NCBI GenBank assembly: GCA_021399405.1 | Contig: JAAFKL010000321.1 | Coordinates: 1-61,013 of the forward strand | Source: Candidatus Heimdallarchaeota archaeon | GTDB taxonomy: Archaea > Asgardarchaeota > Heimdallarchaeia > Heimdallarchaeales > Kariarchaeaceae | Length of the DNA stretch: 61,013 nt | Reading direction: 5' to 3' | Shown: positions 26,943 through 36,515 of the stretch, piece by piece | Numbering within the stretch: the first letter of the stretch is position 1 | Layout: every line of letters starts with the position of its first letter | Notes under the pieces: generated by a model | Seen by the model: only the letters and a program-made list of their open reading frames with translations | Databases searched by the model: none | Told to the model about the DNA's origin: nothing | Position numbers and translations under genes: made by a program

Positions 26943-27590
26943 TCAGGTGAAGTACAGCTTGTCAATTTTTTTTACAGCCTCTTCATGGAGTAGAACAACG
27001 GGATCTCCACCCAATTGCTCCCTGATCTCTGCAGGTATCAATTTGTCACCCATGAAATCATACAACGGAGAAAGAGAAATCGCAGCTCCCATCATAATTG
27101 ACCAGATCATCCCAACCATCAAAATTAAATTAGGATCGGAAAACTCATTTGCCCCAACTCCCCTCTGAATAATTACAAAAAAATTCTGATAAATTTTGGG
27201 ATTGTGCTGTTGTTCATGTTCACCATCAATCGTATCAGCCTCGGGTGGTTCCATTAGAAATGAAACTCGAAATTTATTAAATTCTTCTCTCGAGAATTTA
27301 AGAAAGAATGATATCATTGCCTTGAGAATAGCTTGATTGGTTACTAATCTAGGGTCTAACATAACCTGTTCTAATTGTGTATTAAAATCTTGAACATCTC
27401 GGTTTGCCACTGCGAACCATAGTTCACGCTTGTTAGAGATATAGCGATAAAGACTTGATACCCCTCCAAATCCCGCGTTTGATGCCAGTTCTCTCATACT
27501 CATTCCATGACCATATCTTGCGAACAATGTTCTCCCTTCATCGAGTATTTTGTTGAATTTATCTTGACGAGATAGTTTTATAGTTGCCAT
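26943..27590 (-). CDS. TetR/AcrR-family transcription repressor
   Basis: 215 residues from the ATG at 27590 (a GTG four codons upstream, 27602, is in frame). N-terminal HTH: KILDEGRTLFARYGHGMSMR, then ELASNAGFGGVSSLYRYISN with the usual tyrosines and KRELW. The C-terminal helical domain would bind a ligand. It is divergent from the epimerase-like gene, with repeated TTGCGAACAAT sites between; one overlaps its own start region, so it should repress itself and its neighbour. Confidence 0.9.
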   Translation of the reverse strand: MATIKLSRQDKFNKILDEGRTLFARYGHGMSMRELASNAGFGGVSSLYRYISNKRELWFAVANRDVQDFNTQLEQVMLDPRLVTNQAILKAMISFFLKFSREEFNKFRVSFLMEPPEADTIDGEHEQQHNPKIYQNFFVIIQRGVGANEFSDPNLILMVGMIWSIMMGAAISLSPLYDFMGDKLIPAEIREQLGGDPVVLLHEEAVKKIDKLYFT

Positions 27591-27618
27591 TGGACTCTTC
27601 ACTCAATTGTTTTATCTG

Positions 27619-27658
27619 TTGCGAACAATGTCCGCATTATAATGTTTATTGTTCGCAA
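27619..27658. promoter_or_regulatory. Large inverted repeat operator, TetR side
   Basis: TTGCGAACAAT at 27619-27629 and its perfect reverse complement ATTGTTCGCAA at 27648-27658 form 11-bp arms around an 18-bp centre that contains ATTATAAT (27636-27643). Read on the minus strand this is a TATA-like box about 48 bp before the TetR ATG. Binding here would block the regulator's own promoter. Confidence 0.75.
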
Positions 27659-27660
27659 CA

Positions 27661-27723
27661 TTTATATAAGTTTTCAACTACATATAGATTCGTGAGTTGT
27701 TTAATTGCGAACAATGATCGCAA
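27661..27723 (+). promoter_or_regulatory. Promoter and operator of the epimerase-like gene
   Basis: A strong TATA box TTTATATAAG (27661-27670), then, about 40 bp later, TTGCGAACAATGATCGCAA (27705-27723), a palindrome with TTGCGA/TCGCAA arms and the same TTGCGAACAAT core as the two upstream sites. The site lies near the expected transcription start, fitting repression by the divergent TetR protein. Confidence 0.75.
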
Positions 27724-27750
27724 ATTCACAAAAAAGACCAAAGTGATATT

Positions 27751-28734
27751 ATGAATAAAACTGAAAAAACAAACGAAACTAATGCTCAAGAATTACATGT
27801 TGTACTAGGTGTATCTGGTGGAATTGGTAATGCTATAACCAAAGAACTTCATGCCAAAGGAATACCAGTGATTGGAATTAACAGAAGTGGAGTTGCTGAT
27901 GTACCAGAAGGTGTTAGGGTGATAGCGGCTGATGTATATGATCTTGAGGGCACTGCATCTAAGATTGAAGGTGTAACTCATCTATACAACGCTTTGAATG
28001 TCCCTTATACCATGTGGGTGGATAAATTTGAAGCTCTCACAGTTGCGTTCTTAGATCTTGTAAAGGAAACCAAGGCAAAAGGAATTGTGGTTGATAACTT
28101 GTATATGTACGGGGAGGATGTGCGTGAACCATATCATGAAAAAATGCCTTATCTATCAAAAGGACCAAAAGGGCAAGTACGTGCAAGGATCGCTAAAATA
28201 TATGATGACATCATGAAATCTGGTGAGCTCAATATTGTTGTAGTTCGTGGACCTGATATTTATGGACCTGGAATAGTTAATGGCTCGTTCTATGGCGATC
28301 GTGTATTTGGCAATACAATAAAAGGAAAAGCCATAGATTTTATTGGAAAACTAGATAAAAAACACGCAGCAATATATGCTCCAGATTATGGTAAAGCGGC
28401 AGTCAATCTTGCCAGATCAGAAAATGCTTATGGAGAAATTTGGCATATTCCACATGCTCCAGCTATTACTCAACAGCAATTCGCAGAATTGATCTGCAAA
28501 GAATTAAACCAAGAAACGAAAGTTAGAACCATGCCAAATCTCTTGCTAAATGTCCTTAGCTTATTTTCTAAGATGCTAAGGGAAGTTAAGGAAATGAAAT
28601 ATGAATTTGAACATGATTATTTGGTTGATACATCCAAATACGAAAAAAAATTTGGAAACAGATTTACAACTCATGAAGAGGCAATAAAACAAACTTTAGA
28701 ATGGTATATCTCGGATATGTCAGTTAAAACTTAG
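27751..28734 (+). CDS. NAD(P)-dependent epimerase/reductase (extended SDR)
   Basis: 327 residues, ATG start. An N-terminal Rossmann fold with VLGVSGGIGNAI (nucleotide loop, near residue 20) and INRSG after the second strand; the active region has LYMYGED where the family has Tyr, and VVVRGPDIYGPG follows. It acts on an unknown sugar, ketone or aldehyde. The divergent TetR with shared operators suggests induction by a toxic or aromatic compound. Its stop overlaps the convergent membrane-protein gene by 11 bp. Confidence 0.85.
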   Translation: MNKTEKTNETNAQELHVVLGVSGGIGNAITKELHAKGIPVIGINRSGVADVPEGVRVIAADVYDLEGTASKIEGVTHLYNALNVPYTMWVDKFEALTVAFLDLVKETKAKGIVVDNLYMYGEDVREPYHEKMPYLSKGPKGQVRARIAKIYDDIMKSGELNIVVVRGPDIYGPGIVNGSFYGDRVFGNTIKGKAIDFIGKLDKKHAAIYAPDYGKAAVNLARSENAYGEIWHIPHAPAITQQQFAELICKELNQETKVRTMPNLLLNVLSLFSKMLREVKEMKYEFEHDYLVDTSKYEKKFGNRFTTHEEAIKQTLEWYISDMSVKT

Positions 28735-29416
28735 CTAATATCTTCTTTATTTCTTCTTCATCCGTTAATTTTTCCTTGGCCACTTTGGTAGCAACTGGAA
28801 CTGAAGGAAAATCAGAGAGTATATTTGGATCTTGATTTTGTATCAATCCTCGATTTTTCTCCAGTATTTGCTCTACTAACAATTGTTCATCTTCAATATT
28901 ATCAAATGTATTCTCATCACTTAGATTTATGGCCAAATCTAGATCTTGCATAATTTTACTCAGGACTTGATCTACTTCAAAATCGGTTGATTTTGATCCA
29001 CTGATTCCCATAACCGATTTGTTCTCTAAGCTGTCAAGATAATCTTCAAATTTGGTAAGATCTATTATTAATTCTTCATCATCAGAATATTGTTTAGAAA
29101 ACAAAGCTGCGAATTCATCTGCTGGAGAGATGCCAAATACATATTTCGATAATTTTTCAATTTGGAAATCAAGTTTTCTTCCTACAAAGCGATCATACAA
29201 TGCTTCTGCTCCAAATTTTATTAAATCTCCTGTGCTAATGAGAAGATCACTGTTTAGCAAAGTTGCCTGAACAGTAGAGGATTGAGGGAAAATAGTCATG
29301 GTCGCATTCATTATTGGTCTTACAATAAATGTCTTTATTGCACCGTTTAGCAACAATTTGGTTACAATAATTGTAAGCACTAAGCATATTATACTAAAAT
29401 TTAATATTAAAATCAT
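28724..29416 (-). CDS. Membrane-anchored hypothetical protein
   Basis: 230 residues, ATG start. One N-terminal membrane helix (4-22) and then a long soluble, acidic helical part. No known motif. Upstream on the same strand lies another small membrane protein (29485-29958), and the two may be co-transcribed. Function unknown. Confidence 0.65.
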   Translation of the reverse strand: MILILNFSIICLVLTIIVTKLLLNGAIKTFIVRPIMNATMTIFPQSSTVQATLLNSDLLISTGDLIKFGAEALYDRFVGRKLDFQIEKLSKYVFGISPADEFAALFSKQYSDDEELIIDLTKFEDYLDSLENKSVMGISGSKSTDFEVDQVLSKIMQDLDLAINLSDENTFDNIEDEQLLVEQILEKNRGLIQNQDPNILSDFPSVPVATKVAKEKLTDEEEIKKILAKF

Positions 29417-29484
29417 TACTTTTTTTTATTGATAATTGACATAAGGTTGATATTCATTTTTTATAAGAAAGCTTGCTTAAAGGG

Positions 29485-29958
29485 TTAACGTCCATGGTCC
29501 CCGTATTTTGCAGGTCTACTATTATCTTCATATTGAGCTCTGTCAAATACCATTTTACCAAATATTGAACCTATATATCCTCCAATGAATAATAAAACTG
29601 TCACAACTACAATGGAAATAACAAGTGCAATTGCAACAACAAGTAACAGTATAAGGATAAGAATCGATCCAACATCTGCATTATCATCTTGTGAAATTTC
29701 ACCTGTTGCTGCAAGTATAATTACTAACGGAATACCAGCTAGTGTGCCAAATGTAATTGCTCCAGTTCTTGCGGTTTTCATTACATGATAAGGTGCCATG
29801 AAGCCACCTGTAAATGCAACCAGAAAAACAATCAAAGCCAAAGTAGTTTGTGTTGATGTTGGCAATGATATCTGATCCTGCCCTTCTATATAATAGATTG
29901 AACCGAAACCTACTATTGCTGCCACGACCTCCGATTGTATTCCAATATACCATTTCAT
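29485..29958 (-). CDS. Four-TM hypothetical membrane protein
   Basis: 157 residues, ATG start. Four hydrophobic segments (about 8-25, 40-58, 68-85, 98-135) with a glycine-rich last part and a charged C-terminus (DRAQYEDNSRPAKYGDHGR). The layout resembles DUF5518-like archaeal membrane proteins, but I would not assign it. Same strand as the previous gene. Confidence 0.65.
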   Translation of the reverse strand: MKWYIGIQSEVVAAIVGFGSIYYIEGQDQISLPTSTQTTLALIVFLVAFTGGFMAPYHVMKTARTGAITFGTLAGIPLVIILAATGEISQDDNADVGSILILILLLVVAIALVISIVVVTVLLFIGGYIGSIFGKMVFDRAQYEDNSRPAKYGDHGR

Positions 29959-30099
29959 ACAGCTTGAAGAATTAAGATCTGTTTAATCTGTTATTGTTCG
30001 AAGTTATCTCCACGGTAATTCAAATTTATTTAGTATGCAAAAGTGACTAATAATTTAATTAAAAACTACATTCAAGTTTGATTGGCCAATAATATCTTA

Positions 30100-30567
30100 T
30101 TATTTTCTTATTCTAGTAATTATAGGTTCCATTTGTTCTATTTCAGATACCCATAATTTTAGCAATGACCGATCCGAACCTCCACCAGTATAGATATATT
30201 CAAGATCAAATATGTTATTATCAACTAATCTAATTGCAGGAAAACCAACAAAAGGCATACCACCAACGGGATATCCCGTTAGATTCAATACTAATTCTGC
30301 GTTTGCCACACTCACTTTTTGGACTTCTAATGTTTTTGCCACCCGACTTGTGCTCACTCTGTATTTCGCAGGTATTAATCCTACTACACATTTTCCATCA
30401 TAATCCATAACAACACATTTGGTAATTTCCTCGATTGGAAACCCAGTAATCTCGACGCATTGATCCACTGTATGAATTGAAGAACTAAAACGTAGATGCT
30501 TAGCTTTGAGTCCATTATCTCTAACAAATGATGTGAGTTTATTTTCGAATTTCAGATTATTTTTTAT
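30100..30567 (-). CDS. YbaK-type aminoacyl-tRNA deacylase
   Basis: Hydrolyses wrongly charged tRNA (Cys- or Ala-tRNA type) in the cytosol. Family core: AELVLNLTGYPVGGMPFVGF, VGLIPAKYRV and YTGGGSDRSLL. The only ordinary start is a GTG at 30468, but the frame upstream codes the normal N-terminus of the family (SFVRDNGLKAKHLRFSSSIH) back to a TAA beyond 30567, with no ATG, GTG or TTG. The start is then ATA at 30567 or CTG at 30555. A TATA box (TTTATAAA on the minus strand, about 30575-30582) is placed for a leaderless message starting there. The start codon is either unusual or lost by mutation. Confidence 0.78.
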   Translation of the reverse strand: MKNNLKFENKLTSFVRDNGLKAKHLRFSSSIHTVDQCVEITGFPIEEITKCVVMDYDGKCVVGLIPAKYRVSTSRVAKTLEVQKVSVANAELVLNLTGYPVGGMPFVGFPAIRLVDNNIFDLEYIYTGGGSDRSLLKLWVSEIEQMEPIITRIRK

Positions 30568-30659
30568 TGTACTTTAAAATTTATAAAGTTATATTATCGA
30601 TAGTTAGATTGTTGTAAGATTAAATTATCTTAATTTGAGACATTAATTGCAAATGGTCT

Positions 30660-31679
30660 TCACAGCTCATATTTGTAGAGATGAAAAATGTTTGTTTCTT
30701 CATATCCCATACCTCGATTTATAGATAACATCTCTTTATTGGCAAGGGCATTTCCAGTGGTCATGTATTCAACATCTGGATAGTTTTCTCGAATATAAAA
30801 CAACATCTGTGCTTTCAATCGCTTCCCTATTCCTCTTTGCCTATAACTTTCCCTTACGCCTGTAAGATCCTGCTGCATAAAATCGGGTTCTTCAGGTTTG
30901 TATAAGATCTCAGTCATCCCACTTATTTCACCATTGGGTTCTCTCGAGCAAAGTGTAATCCATGTATAGCCTTTCTCTTTGTATACTCTTTCTTGATATC
31001 TTCGACTTTCAACAGTTACTCGATCTTCTGTATCAGATCCCCATGGGGCTTGGTTGATAGTTTCGGTATACAAATCAACAAATTGTTTGATATCCTTCTC
31101 AGGTATTTCATTGATAAATTCAAATGTCACATCTGCTGCCCTATCTGATATTCGATCTTTCCATTGTTGCATCAAATCCCAATCAACGTTTTTCAAAAAT
31201 AATCTATTGACGTAATGTTTATGAAGGAGTTTTGCACCCCATTTCAAACAAACTGTTTTACCATCAGCATGTGATCCCCAGAAATCCAAGGATGTAATAT
31301 TCATGGTTTTAGCATCCTCAATTATTTTTTTTAATAAGATTGTACCAATGCCTTGGCGTCGGTATTGAGTTTTGATCATTATATTCACACCTGCTACATG
31401 TTTGTTAGTTTCATATTCAGGAGCCTCTTTAGTAAAATATCCAACATGTGCATGGCCAACAAGGCCATTATCGTTACTCCAATACATCCATCGTCTATAC
31501 AAGCGATAAGGGTTTTTGGATTTCAGTTCTTTTTTCTCGACCCCACGATTTGGTATTGGGTAAGTAGGAAATTCTTCTCGAAATTCCTCCTCAATTAAAA
31601 GAAAATATTTATCCCATAGCAGATCTGAAGCCGTATGAGGATTGAATTGCTCGATTTTATAATTTTGATGTTTTTCCAT
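30660..31679 (-). CDS. Double-domain GNAT N-acetyltransferase
   Basis: 339 residues from the ATG at 31679 (a TTG ten codons earlier is in frame). Two acetyltransferase domains: the first with IKTQYRRQGIGTILLKKIIE (acetyl-CoA loop RRQGIGT), the second with YRQRGIGKRLKAQML and TGNALANKEMLSINRGMGY. Tandem GNATs of this form acetylate small amines or antibiotics; the substrate is unknown. The upstream region holds no other gene up to 31936. Confidence 0.85.
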   Translation of the reverse strand: MEKHQNYKIEQFNPHTASDLLWDKYFLLIEEEFREEFPTYPIPNRGVEKKELKSKNPYRLYRRWMYWSNDNGLVGHAHVGYFTKEAPEYETNKHVAGVNIMIKTQYRRQGIGTILLKKIIEDAKTMNITSLDFWGSHADGKTVCLKWGAKLLHKHYVNRLFLKNVDWDLMQQWKDRISDRAADVTFEFINEIPEKDIKQFVDLYTETINQAPWGSDTEDRVTVESRRYQERVYKEKGYTWITLCSREPNGEISGMTEILYKPEEPDFMQQDLTGVRESYRQRGIGKRLKAQMLFYIRENYPDVEYMTTGNALANKEMLSINRGMGYEETNIFHLYKYEL

Positions 31680-31936
31680 TGATTTACACCCATCACTATT
31701 TTGTACCAATTTCCCATACCATAATCGAGAGAAAATTAATGATCAGTTACATTGGGAATATTATTTACAACTCCTAATTGAAACTAATTAGCAGTATTAT
31801 CATTTGGATTTATAAAAATTTTACCAAATGTTAAACCAATCATTCGAACAAGATAACTGAATAACAAAGTGTAAGTACAAAATATCAATACTGAGTACAA
31901 TCATTTATTATCTGCTTTGACAATACTGTGATTGAA

Positions 31937-33253
31937 ATGAAATTCTGTAGGTTTTGTGGGAATCAACTACCTGGGCGAGATATCAAATTCTGTCCGAGGT
32001 GTGGAAAGAATATTCAGATCCAAGTTAAGAAGCAAGTAAATGCATCACCCCAGACCAGACCACCAAGAATCGCAAAGGAAAAATATATTCAACCACAGCC
32101 CATCAGAAGAGTCAATAAACCGCACAGACCGCAAGTACAAACGCATATTCCAGTTGTTAGACAAAGAAAACAAAAAGAACAGGTGGAAAAAAAGGTAAAA
32201 ATAAGCAAAGGTCAGCATTTAACGATTTTTAATCAACGAATCAAGGCTTCTCTTGAGAGATTAACTGATTCAAACTCCAATCTAAACCATAGAGAAAGTT
32301 ACCAGTTATCAGATCATAGTAATTTAATTTTGAAACTTGATGAATTATTTACACATCAGAAATCTCCATTATACGAAGAATCAGATTTCATTGAAGCAAC
32401 AGAAGAAATCATAGAAGAGACGCGCAAAGTTCTGATTCGAATTTCTGAGTTTCTAACTTCTCATCTACAGACTTATGGATTGGATAAAATTAGAAAACAA
32501 TGGTATGAGTTGAAGGAAAAACAAAATCATCTTGAACTTGATCGTCACAGATTAACTTCACTTAATACAATAAGTGAGAAACTTGAAAAGAATTTTAATA
32601 TATTGTCATATAGATTAGATGATGCAAAATCTGTTAAAATGGAAAGATCAATATTCTTTGGTACATATCCACAAGTTCATCATTATTATTTTACTGAATT
32701 AGAAAAGATTATTCCGGATTATATTGAATTAATTCACGCATCTGGATTTTATCAATATTATCGAAATGAAGTTAGAATTTTACAAAAGGTCCAACAATAT
32801 TTTACATCTAGTAAATATCCTATTGTAGATCCACAAGAAGTATATTATAGCAGTACAGATTATCTAAGTAGAAGAAATAAGGTTGGAAAGAAATTAGAAA
32901 TAAAATTGATTGAAATTCAGAGACAAATAATAATTAACCAAGATTTGATTAGAGAACTTAGAATAAGATATATCGATGCAATGGAGAAGGTAATAGAAAA
33001 TACACCCCATGATATTCTGTTAATGAAAGATGTTGTTGATGAGCATAAAGATTTGAAAACGTCATCAGAATCACAATCTATTCTTGAAAAAGGATTTAAT
33101 GAAGATCTTGAATTAATCACTCCGATTGGGCAGTTATCCTCACTTAATCACCTATCGAATTTAGGTGATTTTGATACAATGAATCAATTAGATAAATTGG
33201 ATAAACTAGGTGCAATCAAAAAATTAGAAGAGTTATCCAAATCTTCCGAATAA
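31937..33253 (+). CDS. Zinc-ribbon protein with long coiled-coil region
   Basis: 438 residues from the ATG at 31937 (GTG at 31928 in frame). An N-terminal zinc ribbon (FCRFCGNQLPG...FCPRCGKNI) is followed by a basic, Pro/Gln-rich linker to about residue 100 and long helical, charged segments. The C-terminus has leucine repeats (LDKLDKLGAIKKLEELS). No enzyme motif. Such ribbon-plus-coiled-coil proteins are common in Asgard genomes, perhaps as scaffold proteins. Upstream of eS25 but likely with separate promoters. Confidence 0.7.
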   Translation: MKFCRFCGNQLPGRDIKFCPRCGKNIQIQVKKQVNASPQTRPPRIAKEKYIQPQPIRRVNKPHRPQVQTHIPVVRQRKQKEQVEKKVKISKGQHLTIFNQRIKASLERLTDSNSNLNHRESYQLSDHSNLILKLDELFTHQKSPLYEESDFIEATEEIIEETRKVLIRISEFLTSHLQTYGLDKIRKQWYELKEKQNHLELDRHRLTSLNTISEKLEKNFNILSYRLDDAKSVKMERSIFFGTYPQVHHYYFTELEKIIPDYIELIHASGFYQYYRNEVRILQKVQQYFTSSKYPIVDPQEVYYSSTDYLSRRNKVGKKLEIKLIEIQRQIIINQDLIRELRIRYIDAMEKVIENTPHDILLMKDVVDEHKDLKTSSESQSILEKGFNEDLELITPIGQLSSLNHLSNLGDFDTMNQLDKLDKLGAIKKLEELSKSSE

Positions 33254-33306
33254 ATTGATGTGACCTAGAACGAGTGAAGAAAAAAACAACGCGATATATT
33301 GAATTC

Positions 33307-33316
33307 TTTTTAAATA
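33307..33316 (+). promoter_or_regulatory. TATA box of the eS25 gene
   Basis: TTTTTAAATA, centred about 27 bp before the ATG at 33339. The message would begin at or just before the start codon, a leaderless arrangement common in archaea. Confidence 0.6.
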
Positions 33317-33338
33317 TCGAATATTTTATTGATTTATA

Positions 33339-33614
33339 ATGTCAGCAGAACGCAGAACTACAGTTAAGAAAAAGAAAAGATGGGGCAAAATATATGAATA
33401 CACACCCACCGTTAGAGCTTCTATATTGGATGAGGATCTAATCAAGGAATTAGAAGCTGAATTAAAAAAGCCTGGTGTTCATACTCCTCAATCATTAGCA
33501 AAGAAATTTGACGTAAAAGTCAGCCTTGCAAAGAAAATCTTGGCTCAATATGTTGAACAAGATAAGATGGAAAAAGTTCACTCTAAAAGTAAATATCAGA
33601 TTTATTCCAAATAA
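33339..33614 (+). CDS. Small-subunit ribosomal protein eS25
   Basis: 91 residues, ATG start. A basic N-terminal tail with KKKKRWGK, then the winged-helix body: ...ELKKPGVHTPQSLAKKF, KVSLAKKILAQY and SKSKYQIYSK, which follow the eS25 pattern (TP..LAe+l.v.vSlAkk.L..L...g.....s.h..q.iY). eS25 is found in eukaryotes and some archaea and sits near the head of the 30S subunit. It lies alone, convergent with the beta-CASP gene. Confidence 0.85.
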   Translation: MSAERRTTVKKKKRWGKIYEYTPTVRASILDEDLIKELEAELKKPGVHTPQSLAKKFDVKVSLAKKILAQYVEQDKMEKVHSKSKYQIYSK

Positions 33615-33655
33615 TTTATTTAACTAAGTAGTTTTTTTATCGTTAATTCTGTTGT

Positions 33656-35032
33656 TTAAGGGTTTAAAATTAGTGGAACCTTAATTTTAATTGCACCTGG
33701 AATTATACCGTTTTCCAATTTCTTTCCTAAAGCAATTTGATTTTCAGGATCCCCATGCATTAAAATTATTTGTTTTGGTTTAGTATGAGCAATCAAATCT
33801 GCAATACCTTCAGAAGATACATGTCCAGAGAAACCAAAGCGTTTGATTTTTGCTTTAATATGTACATTGGATGTTCTGTTTCTACCGGTGGATAAAGTAA
33901 CTCTTCTTTTTCCTTCAATAATATCCCTGCCCAATGTCCCTTCTGCCTGATATCCTGTAACTGCAATTAGATTACCTTTATCAGTTCCAGCAAAATAAAG
34001 ATGTGTATGAACTGGTGAAGGCATAAACATTCCACTTGTAGTAACAATTATACAAGGTTCACTCGATTTTCCGATGAATTTTCTGAAATCACCTGTATGA
34101 TCATAATTTTCTCTAGTAATTTGGAAAATATTATCATATTCAAATTGGTTTTCACGTCTCTCAGCTCTTAAACGATTGAGAATTGGTTCATCTACCCAAA
34201 ATGGATTAAGGTATTTCTTAGTAATCTCAATCATTTTATTAATCATCCCATCAACGTAGATAGGATAGGATTTGATAACTTCTGTAAGGACTGTAAGGAT
34301 TTCTTGTGATCTTCCCACTGCAAAAGAAGGAATTATTACCTTCTTACCTGATTCAAGTATTGCAATTATTTCTCTTTGGAATTCTTTGTTTACTTCCTGG
34401 CGAGATTTAATTTTTCTTACTCCGTTGGTGCTCTCAGTGATGAGAATATCAACTTCACAATCCGGCATGTCAAATCCATCAAATAATGGAGTTTGTTGAT
34501 CATTTATATCCCCAGTATAGAGGATCTTTGTTCCTTTCCAATCAATTAATATCATCGCAGCTCCAAGAATATGACCCGAATTATAAAATTCGATAAATAT
34601 TCCATCAGCAATTTCTGTTCGTTGGCGATATTTTAGTGTGACTGTGTTTTCCATTGCCCCTTCTAATCCATTTTTGGACCAATGACGTGAGCCTTCAATC
34701 TTATAATGATCTTGCCAGAGTAAAGACACGATATCGAATGTTGGTTCAGTCATGAACAGTTTCCCATGATACCCATTCTGCCATAGCGCGGGTAAATACC
34801 CCGAATGGTCAACATGAGCATGAGACAAGACAGCAACATCAATCTCACCTGCTCGTTCCTTTAATCCTTCTGGTGCAAGAGATAATCCTTCAGGTTGTAA
34901 TTTAATTCCTGCTTCTAATAATACAGTATGTTCGTCATCCTCTAAAATGAAGGATGAACGTCCTACTTCTTCTGCAGCCCCATAGGCTGTAATTTTCAAT
35001 TTACCACTAATATCTAGGTTGGTTTTTTTCAA
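33656..35032 (-). CDS. Metallo-beta-lactamase / beta-CASP ribonuclease
   Basis: 458 residues. The MBL motif LSHAHVDHSGYLPALW near residue 70 and later His in SGHILGAA (near 155) hold two Zn; the beta-CASP part contains IPSFAVGRSQE, SGMF and FGFSGHVSSEG. This is an RNA endo/5'-exonuclease of the CPSF73/RNase J group, without the N-terminal KH domains of aCPSF1, so closer to aCPSF2-like enzymes. Roles are RNA maturation and decay. ATG start; a separate promoter is likely in 35033-35244. Confidence 0.9.
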   Translation of the reverse strand: MKKTNLDISGKLKITAYGAAEEVGRSSFILEDDEHTVLLEAGIKLQPEGLSLAPEGLKERAGEIDVAVLSHAHVDHSGYLPALWQNGYHGKLFMTEPTFDIVSLLWQDHYKIEGSRHWSKNGLEGAMENTVTLKYRQRTEIADGIFIEFYNSGHILGAAMILIDWKGTKILYTGDINDQQTPLFDGFDMPDCEVDILITESTNGVRKIKSRQEVNKEFQREIIAILESGKKVIIPSFAVGRSQEILTVLTEVIKSYPIYVDGMINKMIEITKKYLNPFWVDEPILNRLRAERRENQFEYDNIFQITRENYDHTGDFRKFIGKSSEPCIIVTTSGMFMPSPVHTHLYFAGTDKGNLIAVTGYQAEGTLGRDIIEGKRRVTLSTGRNRTSNVHIKAKIKRFGFSGHVSSEGIADLIAHTKPKQIILMHGDPENQIALGKKLENGIIPGAIKIKVPLILNP

Positions 35033-35244
35033 TTATTTTCACCTCGGATACGACATTTCTGCCACATTGAAAACCTCTCATGTTCAAAATTGAGGCGGAT
35101 TGTAAAAGATTCAATCCAATCAATGTTCCTTAATCTTTAAATATGAATCATAGTATAAAAATTGGACTGAACGAACTGTTGATTCATCGTAGAATTGTGC
35201 CAATAATAATTCAAATTATAATGCATTAATCCAACTAAATAATC

Positions 35245-36390
35245 CTAATAAGGATTGATGTAAGTTATAGGGCCATCTTTAATCGGATGTCTCGCAATAG
35301 CTTCTGCCTGTAAATTTGGAAGATAATTATCTCTGAGGTGCTCTGTTATCTCTTCTACTATAAACCATCCTGTTTCTATTTTCAATTCATCAGGGAATAT
35401 CTCAAACATCTCTTGATTCAATTCATATTCGGATTCAAGGAGTTGAGATAATGAATTCAATTCTTCATTTGAATCAACGAAAAACTGACCATATTCCAAC
35501 TCTCCTTCTTCTGATATGTCTTCAAAGGGTCGTTTAATCTGAGATGCTCGGCGTTTGAATCTTTGAACTAATTGTATACTGTCCTTTGATCCAGATGTGC
35601 AAAAATGAACAGTAATTGAAGTGATATCTTTAATTCTCTCCATCACATTTCTTGCAGTTTCTTTTGATCCAACAATGGCTGAGTTTGTTAATAGGGAAAC
35701 AAAACCTCGCTGGCTTAATTTGTTAAAATTTGAGGTTGTAAATTCGTACTCGTTGAGGTTGACAAAATCTAATCCATGCTCATCAGCAAACAGAATCATT
35801 TCTTCTATATCCTTGTCGGTATTTGGTATGGCAGGAATTTCAAAGCCAATTGAATGATTAGGAAATCTTTTCTTGGTTTCAGCAGCGATTTCCCATATAG
35901 GATACGCACGAATTTGTTTCGGATGGAATCGTAGTTCATCTAAACCAGCTTCAAATAATCTATCAATTAGATTCCGATTTTCTCTGAAAAAAATTCCACT
36001 CGTATAGAGATGTAGATGATAATCTTTTCCAAATTGTTCTCTAATATCTCGAATATACTGAATCGTTCTTTCTGGTACTTCCATTGGATCACCACCAGTA
36101 ATACCAACACCGTTTGCCAAACACATTTCAGATTCATCAAATAACGTATCTAGACCAGTAGAATCGAGTAATAATTTTCTCTCGTTGATGAATACATCAT
36201 CTATTTTTTTACGATCTTCAGGAATAGGGCAGTATGCGCAACCCACAGAACAAGATCCCGTGGTGTACAATACGATTTTCTCTCCGTTAATACACTTCAC
36301 ACAACCCTCACTAAGGGGTCCAACACGCAAACTACCGGATGGACCATAACTGATGAGATCACGATTCTTTTTCAATCTGAATTGATTCAA
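35245..36390 (-). CDS. Radical SAM enzyme
   Basis: 381 residues. The cluster motif is CSVGCAYC (CxxxCxxC) near residue 47, followed by GITGGDPMEVPERT, the SAM-binding GGE-like element. The start is a TTG at 36390 or a TTG 5 codons later; no ATG is available. The C-terminal extension is Glu-rich, with a closing IARHPIKDGPITYINPY. Pattern of archaeal pyruvate-formate-lyase-activase-like proteins; substrate unknown. A TCGATCGATCG string lies in the upstream region (about 36454). Confidence 0.85.
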   Translation of the reverse strand: MNQFRLKKNRDLISYGPSGSLRVGPLSEGCVKCINGEKIVLYTTGSCSVGCAYCPIPEDRKKIDDVFINERKLLLDSTGLDTLFDESEMCLANGVGITGGDPMEVPERTIQYIRDIREQFGKDYHLHLYTSGIFFRENRNLIDRLFEAGLDELRFHPKQIRAYPIWEIAAETKKRFPNHSIGFEIPAIPNTDKDIEEMILFADEHGLDFVNLNEYEFTTSNFNKLSQRGFVSLLTNSAIVGSKETARNVMERIKDITSITVHFCTSGSKDSIQLVQRFKRRASQIKRPFEDISEEGELEYGQFFVDSNEELNSLSQLLESEYELNQEMFEIFPDELKIETGWFIVEEITEHLRDNYLPNLQAEAIARHPIKDGPITYINPY

Positions 36391-36515
36391 ATTGACAGAT
36401 TAAAAAGAAATTTGATAACGATCTCACTGTTTTCCATATCAAAAAAAAATCTGTCGATCGATCGTTTTGGTAGAATAGATTAGAACCTTAAAAAAAGGTT
36501 TAATGAAAATATAAA

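Noticed and set aside
36454..36466. TCGATCGATCG string before the S2P-like gene as a switch
   Set aside because: It lies outside any coding frame and similar strings occur elsewhere in the window, so nothing supports a role.
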